DNA of 37,720 nucleotides from Oscillospiraceae bacterium (GTDB lineage: Bacteria; Bacillota_A; Clostridia; Oscillospirales; Oscillospiraceae), in assembly GCA_017939025.1 (NCBI GenBank), contig JAGBAI010000109.1:1-37720 (forward strand), in the 5' to 3' direction. This document shows positions 23,532 through 31,291 of the stretch, piece by piece. The notes below the pieces were generated by a model that was not told the origin of the DNA, searched no databases, and saw only the letters and a list, made by a program, of their open reading frames with translations. Position 1 is the stretch's first letter, and each line of letters begins with the position of its first letter. The position numbers and the translations under genes were made by a program.

Positions 23532-25016
23532 GTGAAACTGAATCTAAGTATTATCCGGGACTATCTGGAAACACCGGGCAGCATCAAACTTTATGGTCAT
23601 ACCGTAAAATCCAGACTGTTGGATCGTCCAAGACTGTATACCACCGGTGCAAAAATGCACAGCGGGCAGCTTTATGTCGCGCATGTCGATGCACTGCCCG
23701 GCGCACCGGAGTGCACATCCTGCACGGTTATCTGTACAGGCGGAAAAATTCCGGCAGGGTGGCTCCACAGCAGCGCAGCGATCCTGAGCGTCAGCGGTTT
23801 TCAGGATGTGGCATCGCTCTTTCAGGCGGTTCAGGAAGTGTTTGACAAATTTCAGGTATGGGAACTGGCCTTGGCAGAGGAATTGGCCAAGGATTCCGAC
23901 TTTGACATCTGTCAGGTGATCCGGTTGGGGATCTCGATTTTGCAAAATCCCTTTGCCATGATGGATTCTGCAATGCAAATCATTTTTTCGTCCCGGATCA
24001 ACGGGGAAGAGATCATTGTGGATGACCATCCCCAGACCCTGGATCTGGCACAGACCCTTTCCATTAAAAAAGCCTGTCATCAGGAGCGGATCATTCGTGT
24101 TCCCTACCTTTCCGCTGTAGACATGGCGCAAAACAGCTGTTATTGCTACAATCTTTATCCACTGGGGCATTTTGCCGGATGTGCCTATCTTTATGATGCC
24201 TGCCGCAAATTCCGGGACAGCGATTTTGCCCTGGCGGACTTTTTCTTCCCGATTTTTCAGCGGGCATATCAGAAGCATCTTCGCACCATAACAGATACAG
24301 AATCGCCCAAAGTGACTGCTCTGCGAAAACTCCTGAAGCACAAGCCCATTACTTCTCAGGAATATGAGCTGCTGAAGCTGGAGCCTGGGGAATACTGGCT
24401 TTGCTTCAAGCTTCGGGAAAAGGATCTGGGGCACAGCATGCCAAAGGATTATATGTACGCCACCCTCAGCGCCCTGCTCCCGGGAACGGTTTATGCCACT
24501 TTCCTCAGTGGTTCCATCGTGGGATTGTTGAAGCTGCGGGAAGGAGATGAGGAGATGGAAACCTTCCGGGAACTGTTGGAACAGATGGACTATTTCTGCG
24601 GTCTGAGCAATCCTTTCACGCAATTACAAAAGCTGGAGGATTGTCTGCATCAGGCGGAATTTATTGTGGATACATTTTCTTTGGAAAGTACGGAGCAAAT
24701 TTTGGCATTTCAGGACTGTCTGCTTCCCTATTTTCTCAAGCAGTGCTGCGGCAAGCTGCCGGCACAGGAGCTGGAAGTTTCCGGCATCCGTTCCCTGCGG
24801 GCCTATGATGCGCGGAAAGGGACGGAATATCTGAAAACGCTGGAAGCCTATCTGGACAATGAACGCAGCATTTCCCGTACAGCGGAGGCGTTGTATATCC
24901 ATCGAAGCAGCCTTTTGAAGCGGCTGGATAAAATTGCCCGGCTGACAGGCTTTGATTTGGACAGCGCAGATACGCGGCTGTATTTACGCATTTATTTTCG
25001 TCTGATGAAACAGTAA
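23532..25016 (+). CDS. PucR/CdaR-type transcriptional regulator
   Basis: A 494-residue regulator. An N-terminal PucR-like sensory part (about residues 1-110, with KSRLLDRPRLYTTG and a Cys pair in PECTSCTVI) is followed by a long middle domain. The C-terminal helix-turn-helix (about 430-490) is typical of the PucR_1/CdaR group: LEAYLDNERSISRTAEALYIHRSSLLKRLDKIARLTGFDL. The start is GTG at 23532, behind GGAGGAGGGAGAA. An open frame extending 92 codons upstream crosses the promoter and was rejected. It is transcribed away from the folate/SDR operon, which it presumably controls in response to that operon's substrate. Confidence 0.88.
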   Translation: MKLNLSIIRDYLETPGSIKLYGHTVKSRLLDRPRLYTTGAKMHSGQLYVAHVDALPGAPECTSCTVICTGGKIPAGWLHSSAAILSVSGFQDVASLFQAVQEVFDKFQVWELALAEELAKDSDFDICQVIRLGISILQNPFAMMDSAMQIIFSSRINGEEIIVDDHPQTLDLAQTLSIKKACHQERIIRVPYLSAVDMAQNSCYCYNLYPLGHFAGCAYLYDACRKFRDSDFALADFFFPIFQRAYQKHLRTITDTESPKVTALRKLLKHKPITSQEYELLKLEPGEYWLCFKLREKDLGHSMPKDYMYATLSALLPGTVYATFLSGSIVGLLKLREGDEEMETFRELLEQMDYFCGLSNPFTQLQKLEDCLHQAEFIVDTFSLESTEQILAFQDCLLPYFLKQCCGKLPAQELEVSGIRSLRAYDARKGTEYLKTLEAYLDNERSISRTAEALYIHRSSLLKRLDKIARLTGFDLDSADTRLYLRIYFRLMKQ

Positions 25017-25020
25017 AAAA

Positions 25021-25050
25021 GCGCCCCTTCCGGGATGGAAGGGGCGCTTT
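25021..25050. terminator. Bidirectional terminator between regulator and GH79-like gene
   Basis: GCGCCCCTTCC (25021-25031) pairs with GGAAGGGGCGC (25037-25047), with A6 before and T4 after. It separates two convergent genes. Confidence 0.9.
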
Positions 25051-25072
25051 TATGTGGAAATGGAATTTTCAA

Positions 25073-26560
25073 TCACAGAACGATGAAGGTGCAGCCGGCG
25101 GGAGCCACTTCCACCTTGCCTTCCGCGGCAACGCCGGTCAGGGCAGGCAGTTCGTCGTTTTCGCCCAGAACCAGCTCCTTACCGTTGAGGAGCATGGTGC
25201 GGCTGCGGAACTTGCCGTTGCCGGTCAGGGCATAAACCTCGGCAGCCTTGGGCAGCTCCACGGTGGTGACCTCGTCAGAGTTGTTGATCACCAGATAGAC
25301 ACAGCCCTCCTTGCCGTCTCTGCGGGAATGGCAGTACACATGGGCGCCTTCCCGGATCTCTTCGCCGCAGTCATAAACGGTGGTGCCCATCAGGGTGTTC
25401 CACAGCTTGACAGCAAAATAGTTGGGCCGAGGCACGAAGGTGCCGTGCTTCAGATAGCCGTAGTCGGAGGAAGCCAGGGTATTGTGGAAGATGATGCCGT
25501 CGGTGGCATAGGAGAAGCTGCCCAGCTCGTTCAGCGTACGGGGCACGTCGGCATAGGTGGAGGCCCAGGTATTGCCGCCGCAGCCGGCATCACCAGCCTC
25601 GGTGACCCAAATCTGGCCGCCGGGAACATGCTTGTCCCGCAGGGGACAGTAATACTTGGTGTGTTCGGAAACCTTGCCCAGATACTTCTCGCTGAGGATC
25701 TGGCTGAAATCCCAGTGGTTGTTGCCCATGGCGGCACCACGCTCAGAAACGCCGTTGTAGTAGTGGTAGCAGAACACATCCAGCTTCTCGGTGGTATGCT
25801 CCATCATATCGTCGGTGGAGATCATCTCATACATATCGCCGCCGGAAACCTCATCGCCGGGGCCGATGGGAACTTCACCCACGCAGCAGGGGCCCACGAT
25901 CAGCACATCGGGATAGTTCTCCCGGATGAACTTTGCCATGATGTCGTGGTCACGGCCGAAATGCTTGGTGGTATAGCCCTCGGGCAGACCGGTATAGGCC
26001 AGAATGTTGGGCTCGTTGGTAAATTCAACAGCCTCCACAGGCACACCGAAGTCGCGGCTGTAATCCATGATCAGCTTGCACTGTGCCACATCCCAGGGTT
26101 CCTCGGCATGGTGGTTGCCCTCGCAGTTGGCGAAAGAGATCTGCAGCTTGCCGCCTACAGCCTTGACAAAGTTCAGAAGATTGTCCCACTGGTGCTTTTT
26201 CAGTACATTCTGATAGCCCTCGGGAGCGGTGCCGGCTGGATACTTATCCTCAAAGTCGTAGTAGGTCTTGTTGGCCCAGGTGCCGGATACCCGGATCCAG
26301 GCGGGGCCCAGGTCCTTTGCCAGCTTCAGCAGCCGGGGATTGGTGGTATCGATGGGATCATACCACTGGTGCAGGTTGCCCATGTCCCTGGGGTCCGGGG
26401 GCAGGAATTCCTCCGTGCCGTCCACCTGTGCCTCGGTATAGGCGCTCCAGAAGGTGCCGCCGGTGACTTCGGTCATCTCCACATTATAGGAGACCATCCG
26501 CTCGTCTACGGTACGCAGCACCTTCAATTCTTCGGGATTCAGCTTTACGATCTGTGCCAT
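25073..26560 (-). CDS. GH79-like cytoplasmic glycosidase (beta-glucuronidase/heparanase type)
   Basis: A 495-residue clan GH-A hydrolase. The acid/base is predicted as Glu183 in VEFTNEPNIL and the nucleophile as Glu321 in IWVTEAGDAG, both at the ends of barrel strands as in GH79. ISFANCEGNHHAEEPW and FCYHYYNGVSERG add further barrel strands. A C-terminal beta-sandwich (about 410-495) matches the usual accessory domain. There is no signal peptide, so it acts on imported sugars; together with the GPH-family symporter upstream, a glucuronide or related uronide is the likely substrate. AAAGGAAA lies about 8 bases before the ATG; a longer frame of 10 codons was rejected. Assignment to GH79 rather than GH39 or GH30 is by motif memory. 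Confidence 0.8.
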   Translation of the reverse strand: MAQIVKLNPEELKVLRTVDERMVSYNVEMTEVTGGTFWSAYTEAQVDGTEEFLPPDPRDMGNLHQWYDPIDTTNPRLLKLAKDLGPAWIRVSGTWANKTYYDFEDKYPAGTAPEGYQNVLKKHQWDNLLNFVKAVGGKLQISFANCEGNHHAEEPWDVAQCKLIMDYSRDFGVPVEAVEFTNEPNILAYTGLPEGYTTKHFGRDHDIMAKFIRENYPDVLIVGPCCVGEVPIGPGDEVSGGDMYEMISTDDMMEHTTEKLDVFCYHYYNGVSERGAAMGNNHWDFSQILSEKYLGKVSEHTKYYCPLRDKHVPGGQIWVTEAGDAGCGGNTWASTYADVPRTLNELGSFSYATDGIIFHNTLASSDYGYLKHGTFVPRPNYFAVKLWNTLMGTTVYDCGEEIREGAHVYCHSRRDGKEGCVYLVINNSDEVTTVELPKAAEVYALTGNGKFRSRTMLLNGKELVLGENDELPALTGVAAEGKVEVAPAGCTFIVL

Positions 26561-26625
26561 AGTTTTGTTTCCTTTCCGTATATAATTCACGTAAGGCTCC
26601 GATGGGAGCCATGACAGACAAATCT

Positions 26626-26678
26626 GCTGCCCGGAGGCCGGTGGGAGGAGGTGTGAACAAAAGACACCTCCGGGCAGC
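26626..26678 (-). ncRNA. Hairpin with two exclusive pairings, near the GH79 gene
   Basis: GCTGCCCGGAGG (26626-26637) can pair with CCTCCGGGCAGC (26667-26678), a perfect 12-base stem. Alternatively GGAGGTGT (26647-26654) pairs with ACACCTCC (26664-26671). The two stems share bases 26667-26671, so they cannot coexist, which is the layout of a switch or attenuator. No function is shown. Confidence 0.5.
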
Positions 26679-26695
26679 GGGAAAAAGTCGCACTT

Positions 26696-26792
26696 CCGAA
26701 GAGGTTTGTTAACTGCCCGGAACTATGGCTGATAGTGCTTTGGTTTGTAAGGAGATGACAAAGCGATCCGGACAGTTAGCAAGCCCCTTCGG
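26696..26792 (-). ncRNA. Tandem long hairpin, copy 2
   Basis: The arms 26696-26721 and 26767-26792 form a 26-base stem with 24 pairs, including two G-U pairs on the minus-strand RNA. The 45-base loop contains TCTCCTTAC and a small hairpin ACTAT-cagcc-ATAGT. Copy 1 next door has a stem of the same length and the same loop motif. Confidence 0.6.
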
Positions 26793-26801
26793 AGCCGTCA
26801 T

Positions 26802-26896
26802 CAAAAGCATCTGTTAGCCGCCCGGACAAACAATGGCAAAATTGTTTGGTGATAAGTGGTAAGGAGAAAGACCCGAACGGCTAACAGATGCCTTTG
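26802..26896 (-). ncRNA. Tandem long hairpin, copy 1
   Basis: The outer arms 26802-26820 and 26878-26896 match at 18 of 19 positions, and 13 are perfect (CATCTGTTAGCCG). G-U pairs extend the stem to about 26 in minus-strand RNA. The loop again has CTCCTTAC and a hairpin CAAACAA...TTGTTTG enclosing GCCA. Confidence 0.6.
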
Positions 26897-26912
26897 GTGT
26901 GTTTTGGAAGGT

Positions 26913-26934
26913 GGGCGGCGGCAAGCCGCCGCCC
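26913..26934. repeat. GC-only hairpin after the GPH symporter gene
   Basis: GGGCGGCGGC and GCCGCCGCCC with two central bases, 23 bases past the symporter stop codon. No T-run follows on the minus strand, so it is more likely an mRNA-stabilising stem or extragenic palindrome than a terminator. Confidence 0.65.
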
Positions 26935-26957
26935 ATAGGTGGAAAGAGGAGAAAATC

Positions 26958-28394
26958 TTACTTGCCCAGCTTGGCAGCCTTCCACTCAGCCATCTTGGCG
27001 CGAACATCCTTGTTGATGTTCCAGATGAAGGTGAAGCAGCTCCAGGAGCCCAGAGCAGCGATCAGGGGGAAGCCCAGGACCATCAGCTTGATGCCCATGA
27101 TGGTGCCGGGAGCCTGCTCGCCGCCAGCGTTGGCGATAGCAGGATCATAACCGATAGCGGCGATGATCAGAACGGATGCGGAGTTGGCGATGGTGGTGCC
27201 AATACGGCGGGACAGGGAGAAGAAGCCGTAGATGGTGCCCTCATTGCGCTTGCCGGTGAGGTACTCGTTGTAGTCGATGGACTCAGCAACCAGGCCCCAC
27301 TGCATCTGAACGGACATCTGAACCAGTGCGCCTGCGCAGGAATTCCAGATAACGAACAGAGGTGCATTCAGGTTGGAAGACATCAGGGTGTAGGCCATCA
27401 GACCTGCGTAAGCAACAACACCGGCCATCAGGCAGGTACGGATGATGACGACCAGATCCCACTTCTTGGTCAGAATGGGAGCGGCAGCCAGAATGATGAC
27501 CATGGTGACAGTGGACAGGGTGGAACCCAGAGACTGGATGGAGATGTTATGCAGAACGTCAACGTACATGTAGGAGGTTGCGCCCTGAGCCAGAGCCTGG
27601 ACACCGCAGACGCAGATGGAGTGCAGAACCAGAGCCAGGAAGGCGCGGTTCTTGGTGATGATGTTGAAGATGTCGGTAACCTTGACCTTTTCGGCATCCT
27701 TTTCTTCCTGAGTCTTTTCCACAATAGGACCGGTGGACTTGTTGCGCTCTTCGGTCAGGAAGTAGTGCAGGAAGACCAGAATAGCCATGGGGATAGCCAT
27801 GACGACAGCAGTCTTGGCATAGCCGTCGTTACCCATGCCGAACTGACCCAGCAGCAGGGGGATCAGAGCGCCGCCGACGAAGCCGCCCAGGGTGGAACCA
27901 AAGCCACGGGCAGAGGACAGGGTAGCACGCTCATTGTCGTTCATTGCCATGTTGCCGATCAGGGAGCCCATACCGATGTTCATCATGGTATAGCCAGCCT
28001 CGAAGACGATCTTCAGAATGAATGCTGCAGCGATCATTGCGAAGCCGCCGCCCAACATGGGGGGCACCACGAAGAAGGAAATCAGACCGACCACCAGAAT
28101 GGGGATGGAGGCCAGGATCCAGGGACGGAACTTGTCAGCACCGGGCTTTGCCTTGGCAAAGCACATATCCATGATGGTGCCCATCAGAGGATCGTTCACT
28201 GCGTCCCAAATGTTCCAGATCAGCAGCATGGTAGCCAGGATACCGGCGTTGACTTCCAGGTTGACCTGCAGGAAACGGGTCATATAACCGGAAACCATGT
28301 ACAGGCCACAGACGCCGCCTGCGTCGCCGCAGCCATAGCCGAAGATGTGCTTGGCAGTCAGCTTTTCAGAGGGCTTTTTTGCGATTGTTGCCAT
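26958..28394 (-). CDS. GPH-family sugar:cation symporter
   Basis: A 478-residue inner-membrane transporter with about 12 hydrophobic segments. The N-terminal FGYGCGDAGGVCGLYMVSGYMTRF, followed by WNIWDAVNDPLMGTIMD, is the signature of the glycoside-pentoside-hexuronide:cation symporter family (MelB, UidB, XynP). The DPLMG motif carries the conserved Asp. The middle loop is charged (EERNKSTGPIVEKTQEEKD). AAAAGGAGA lies about 8 bases before the ATG. It is the first gene of the unit with the GH79-like glycosidase, and together they suggest uptake and cleavage of a glucuronide or similar glycoside. The AraC gene facing it is the likely regulator. Confidence 0.93.
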   Translation of the reverse strand: MATIAKKPSEKLTAKHIFGYGCGDAGGVCGLYMVSGYMTRFLQVNLEVNAGILATMLLIWNIWDAVNDPLMGTIMDMCFAKAKPGADKFRPWILASIPILVVGLISFFVVPPMLGGGFAMIAAAFILKIVFEAGYTMMNIGMGSLIGNMAMNDNERATLSSARGFGSTLGGFVGGALIPLLLGQFGMGNDGYAKTAVVMAIPMAILVFLHYFLTEERNKSTGPIVEKTQEEKDAEKVKVTDIFNIITKNRAFLALVLHSICVCGVQALAQGATSYMYVDVLHNISIQSLGSTLSTVTMVIILAAAPILTKKWDLVVIIRTCLMAGVVAYAGLMAYTLMSSNLNAPLFVIWNSCAGALVQMSVQMQWGLVAESIDYNEYLTGKRNEGTIYGFFSLSRRIGTTIANSASVLIIAAIGYDPAIANAGGEQAPGTIMGIKLMVLGFPLIAALGSWSCFTFIWNINKDVRAKMAEWKAAKLGK

Positions 28395-28447
28395 TGAAAA
28401 TTTCTCCTTTTTGATATTTTTTCCGCAGAAACGGAGGATATGAACAA

Positions 28448-28476
28448 ATTATAAACCGATGGTATCGCAAAGTTAA
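28448..28476 (-). promoter_or_regulatory. Promoter of the GPH symporter-GH79 operon
   Basis: Minus-strand TTAACT (28471-28476), 17 bases, TATAAT (28448-28453), about 50 bases before the symporter start codon. Confidence 0.7.
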
Positions 28477-28498
28477 TTGTTATTTTGCCGTTTTTTAT

Positions 28499-28538
28499 TT
28501 GCAATTCCGACGGATTGTGATATAATATTTATCACAAT
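28499..28538 (+). promoter_or_regulatory. Promoter and operator of the second AraC-family gene
   Basis: TTGCAA (28499-28504), 16 bases, TATAAT (28521-28526) with an extended TGA before the -10. A perfect inverted repeat ATTGTGATA (28514-28522) and TATCACAAT (28530-28538) overlaps the -10, so a bound protein would block this promoter. Confidence 0.72.
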
Positions 28539-28570
28539 ATCAACTTGCACAAATTCGGGTGGTGTCTTTT

Positions 28571-29542
28571 ATGAATATGCACAAGGTCCGGCAGCTGGCG
28601 ACCCTGCTTCACACAAATTACTCCCCGGAGGTTCAGCGCTATGTTTCCTCCGAGCTGGAGGGGCTGGGGCTGACGATTGCGGAAATGTATCACTTTCTGG
28701 AGATGAAGACCCCCTTTGTGGAGGTATTCCGGGATGCGGGCGAGAAGAACACCTCCTCTGCCATCCATTCCCACCGGTTTCTGGAGATCGTGTATTGCCA
28801 GAGCAGCTATGGCGCCCAGTATCTCATCGGCTCCCAGCGCTATGACCTGCAGCACGGAGATATCGTGATCGTGCCGCCGGGCGTCAGCCACGCTTCCCTG
28901 ATGCCGGGGCAAAGCATCGAGCCTTACCGGAGCATCGTCCTCTGGATCAGCCCGGTTTACCTGTCCAAGCTCCAGGAGAATTTTCCCTTTTTCCGCAATT
29001 ACGTCATCCCCGGAGGGACGGTGATCCGGACGGCGGGAACCTTCTGGGAGCATCTGGATCTCTATTTCCAGAACATTATGGAAGAGGACTCCCTGCAGGC
29101 CGCCGGGGCAGAGCCGGCCATGGCGGCTTATGTGATCCTGCTGCTGACCCAGATCACCCGGGCTTTGACGGACACCTCCATACCCACCCAGGCTCTGGAA
29201 AAGGAGGAACTGCTGGACCGGATCCTGGCCTATGTGGAAAGCTCCCTGCCGGAAAAGCTTACCCTGGAAGGGACGGCAGACCGGTTCTGGATCAGCAGCA
29301 CCACACTGTCAGGCCTGTTCCGTCAGAAAATGGGCATCAGCTTCTATCAGTACATCCTGCAGCGCCGGGTGGCGGAAGCGAAAAATCTGATCTACGATCA
29401 GGAGCCCATCGACAAGATCCCGGGAAAGGTGGGCTTCGGGGATTATTCCGCCTTTTTCCGGGCATTCAAAAAGGAAGTGGGAATGTCCCCCAGACAGTTT
29501 CGGAAGTTCATTGGATCTGATCCTGACAGGAAGGATGTATGA
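28571..29542 (+). CDS. AraC-family transcriptional regulator of the glucuronide-type locus
   Basis: A 323-residue regulator. The N-terminal sensor domain holds AIHSHRFLEIVYCQSS and DIVIVPPGVSHASL, a cupin-like ligand pocket. The C-terminal AraC helix-turn-helix pair begins near residue 222 (LTLEGTADRFWISSTTLSGL) and ends PIDKIPGKVGFGDYSAFFRA with KKEVGMSPRQFRK. In the second helix-turn-helix, the usual I-A-xx-G-F pattern reads IPGKVGFGD. The start is ATG at 28571; the GTG codons 9 and 12 bases upstream are possible alternatives. It diverges from the GPH symporter-GH79 operon, whose regulator it most likely is. Confidence 0.9.
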   Translation: MNMHKVRQLATLLHTNYSPEVQRYVSSELEGLGLTIAEMYHFLEMKTPFVEVFRDAGEKNTSSAIHSHRFLEIVYCQSSYGAQYLIGSQRYDLQHGDIVIVPPGVSHASLMPGQSIEPYRSIVLWISPVYLSKLQENFPFFRNYVIPGGTVIRTAGTFWEHLDLYFQNIMEEDSLQAAGAEPAMAAYVILLLTQITRALTDTSIPTQALEKEELLDRILAYVESSLPEKLTLEGTADRFWISSTTLSGLFRQKMGISFYQYILQRRVAEAKNLIYDQEPIDKIPGKVGFGDYSAFFRAFKKEVGMSPRQFRKFIGSDPDRKDV

Positions 29543-29551
29543 AAGACGTAC

Positions 29552-29579
29552 AAAAAAACGCCGCCCAAACCGGGCGGCG
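29552..29579 (-). terminator. Terminator after the rlmD region
   Basis: CGCCGCCC (29559-29566) and GGGCGGCG (29572-29579) with loop AAACC. On the minus strand the stem is followed by T7. It lies about 80 bases beyond the stop of the out-of-frame RlmD tail, and the AraC gene converges on it. Confidence 0.88.
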
Positions 29580-29656
29580 CTTCCATGTTGTCGGATATAT
29601 CAAATTCTTCCTTGACCAGGCGGTGATTCAGCCTGTTTGCAGGGATCGGCATTTGG

Positions 29657-29938
29657 TCAAAGCATCGAAAAAAATTTCAAAGCATCCCGAATGGCTTCTT
29701 CCTTTTCCGGAGGTACCTGGGGTTGGGGTCTTCCGCCAGGGGCTGCAAGGTTATAGTTTTCACCCACATCCAGACCGCATTTGCGTTTGACCTGAGCGAT
29801 GTACAGGCTGGATACCTTCAAACCGTGGTGCTTCAGAACATATTCCTTGATCTCCGGATAGGTCGCTTTGGATTCGGCAGCGGTGATATCCAGTTCATCA
29901 AGCTCCAAGTCGATCTCGATCACGTCATCCGGCATTTT
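29657..29938 (-). pseudogene. Out-of-frame C-terminal extension of RlmD
   Basis: About 94 residues reading KMPDDVIEIDLELDELDITA...YPEIKEYVLKHHGLKVSS...VPPEKEEAIRDALKFFSML. From memory, many Clostridial RlmD-like methyltransferases carry this tail fused directly after HVESVV-LSR. Here it is in the -1 frame relative to the methyltransferase, with the join at the AAAA run 29935-29938; one extra A would make a single continuous protein. Either a real one-base deletion, a sequencing/assembly indel, or separate translation is possible; the site is not a classical slippery heptamer. An upstream in-frame ATG at 29974 lacks an obvious binding site. Confidence 0.75.
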
Positions 29939-31281
29939 CTGGACAGGGTAACAACACTTTCCACATGGCTGCACCGGGGGAACAGATCCGCTGCCATCGC
30001 ATTCTTCATCTGGTAGCCCTTTTCCTTCAGCAGTGCCACGTCCCGGGCCAGGGTGGCCGGGTCACAGGAGACGTAGACGATACGCCGGGGCTGCATCCGG
30101 TGGAGCGCTTCGATGGTGTCGGCGTTGAGGCCCTTCCGGGGCGGATCCACCACTACTACATCCGGGTGGATGCCCTGCTTTTCCAGCTCCAGGGCCGCCT
30201 GGCCTGCGTCGCCGCAGAAGAATTCCGCGTTTTCGATTCCGTTGCGTTTTGCGTTGTCCTTTGCATCGGCAACCGCCTGTTCCACCACTTCCACACCGAT
30301 GACCTTACCGGCTGCACCGGCCATGGCCAACGTAATGGTGCCCACACCGCAGTACAGATCCAGCACCAGGTCATCCTTGGTAATTTCTGCCTGGGAAATG
30401 GCGGCTTCGTACAGCCGCTGGGCCTGGTGGTGGTTCACCTGGTAGAAAGACCGGGGAGACAGCCGGAAGGTCAGACCGCAGAGGGTATCCTCAATATACC
30501 CCGGGCCATGGAGGGTGATGAATTTGTCTCCCAGAATGGCATTGCCCTTCTTCGTGTTGACGGACAGCACCAGGGTGGTAAAGCCCGGGATCTTTTTCAG
30601 CCGTTTCAGCAGTTCCTCCACCTTGGGCAGCTTATCGCCGTTGCACACCAGACACACCAGCACCTGTCCCGAAACCACGCCCCGGCGGACATAGATATGC
30701 CGCAGCAGTCCCTTATGGGCTGTTTCATCATAATCACTGATCCGGAATTGGTTTACATAATCCATAACCGCATCCTTCACAGCATCGCTTTCCTCCGGCA
30801 GGATCAGACAGCGCCTGTTTTCCACCACATCATGGGTACCCGCCCGGAAGAAGCCGGCGTAAGCCTTATTCTTTTTAGAGGCCACGGGATACTGGGCCTT
30901 GTTCCGGTAGCCGTAGCAGGTGGGGGCAGACAGGATGGGCACTTCCTCCAGATTTTCCCCGCCCAGGCGGTTCAGGCAGTTTTTTACCCGCTCTGCCTTC
31001 AGCCGGGATTCCTCCTGGTAATCCATGTGCCAGAAATCACAGCCGCCGCACAGCTTGGCAACAGGACATACCCGGTTTACCCGGTGGGGAGATTTCTCCA
31101 GAATTTCCGTAATTTTACCTGCCGCCCAGGTCTTCTGTGCCTTCTCAATGCGCACCCGGACCCGTTCCCCGGCAATGGCATTGGGAATAAACACGGCGCA
31201 GCCCTCTATGTGCGCCACGCCCTGGCCCTCGGAGGTGTAGTCCGTAATGAGGGCTTCGTAAATTTGATGTTTGTTGAGCAT
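29920..31281 (-). CDS. rlmD: 23S rRNA (uracil-C5)-methyltransferase, RlmD/RumA family
   Basis: Methylates a 23S rRNA uridine using S-adenosylmethionine. A 453-residue protein: TRAM RNA-binding domain (about 1-62), [4Fe-4S] cysteines 72, 78, 81 and 158 (RVCPVAKLCGGCDFW and ENRRCLILPEE), SAM-binding VLDLYCGVGTITLAMAG, the DPPRKGL motif and catalytic cysteine in IVYVSCDPATLARD. The normal core ends near HVESVVTLSRK; the last residues CRMT arise from an apparent frameshift that separates the usual C-terminal tail (29657-29938). The start has AGGAT 6 bases upstream and lies 10 bases after the GNAT stop, so these are co-transcribed. The core enzyme appears complete despite the shift. Confidence 0.93.
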   Translation of the reverse strand: MLNKHQIYEALITDYTSEGQGVAHIEGCAVFIPNAIAGERVRVRIEKAQKTWAAGKITEILEKSPHRVNRVCPVAKLCGGCDFWHMDYQEESRLKAERVKNCLNRLGGENLEEVPILSAPTCYGYRNKAQYPVASKKNKAYAGFFRAGTHDVVENRRCLILPEESDAVKDAVMDYVNQFRISDYDETAHKGLLRHIYVRRGVVSGQVLVCLVCNGDKLPKVEELLKRLKKIPGFTTLVLSVNTKKGNAILGDKFITLHGPGYIEDTLCGLTFRLSPRSFYQVNHHQAQRLYEAAISQAEITKDDLVLDLYCGVGTITLAMAGAAGKVIGVEVVEQAVADAKDNAKRNGIENAEFFCGDAGQAALELEKQGIHPDVVVVDPPRKGLNADTIEALHRMQPRRIVYVSCDPATLARDVALLKEKGYQMKNAMAADLFPRCSHVESVVTLSRKCRMT

Positions 31282-31291
31282 AGGGATCCTT

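Larger units (their letters stand above)
26591..26957 (-). other. Hairpin-rich intercistronic region between the GPH symporter and GH79 genes
   Basis: This 367-base gap has no credible gene but is filled with inverted repeats, which are listed separately. Besides those, GGCTCC-gatg-GGAGCC (near 26596-26611) sits about 35 bases before the GH79 start codon. The region would be carried in the mRNA joining the two genes and could act in processing, differential stability or translation control. Confidence 0.75.

Noticed and set aside
26856..28397. A 513-codon open frame opposite the GPH symporter gene
   Set aside because: It is antisense to a complete 12-helix transporter and has no recognisable domain; a shadow of codon bias.
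29935..29938. Programmed -1 frameshift joining RlmD to its tail
   Set aside because: The run AGAAAATG is not an X-XXY-YYZ slippery heptamer in the zero frame, and no stimulatory stem was evident; an indel is simpler.
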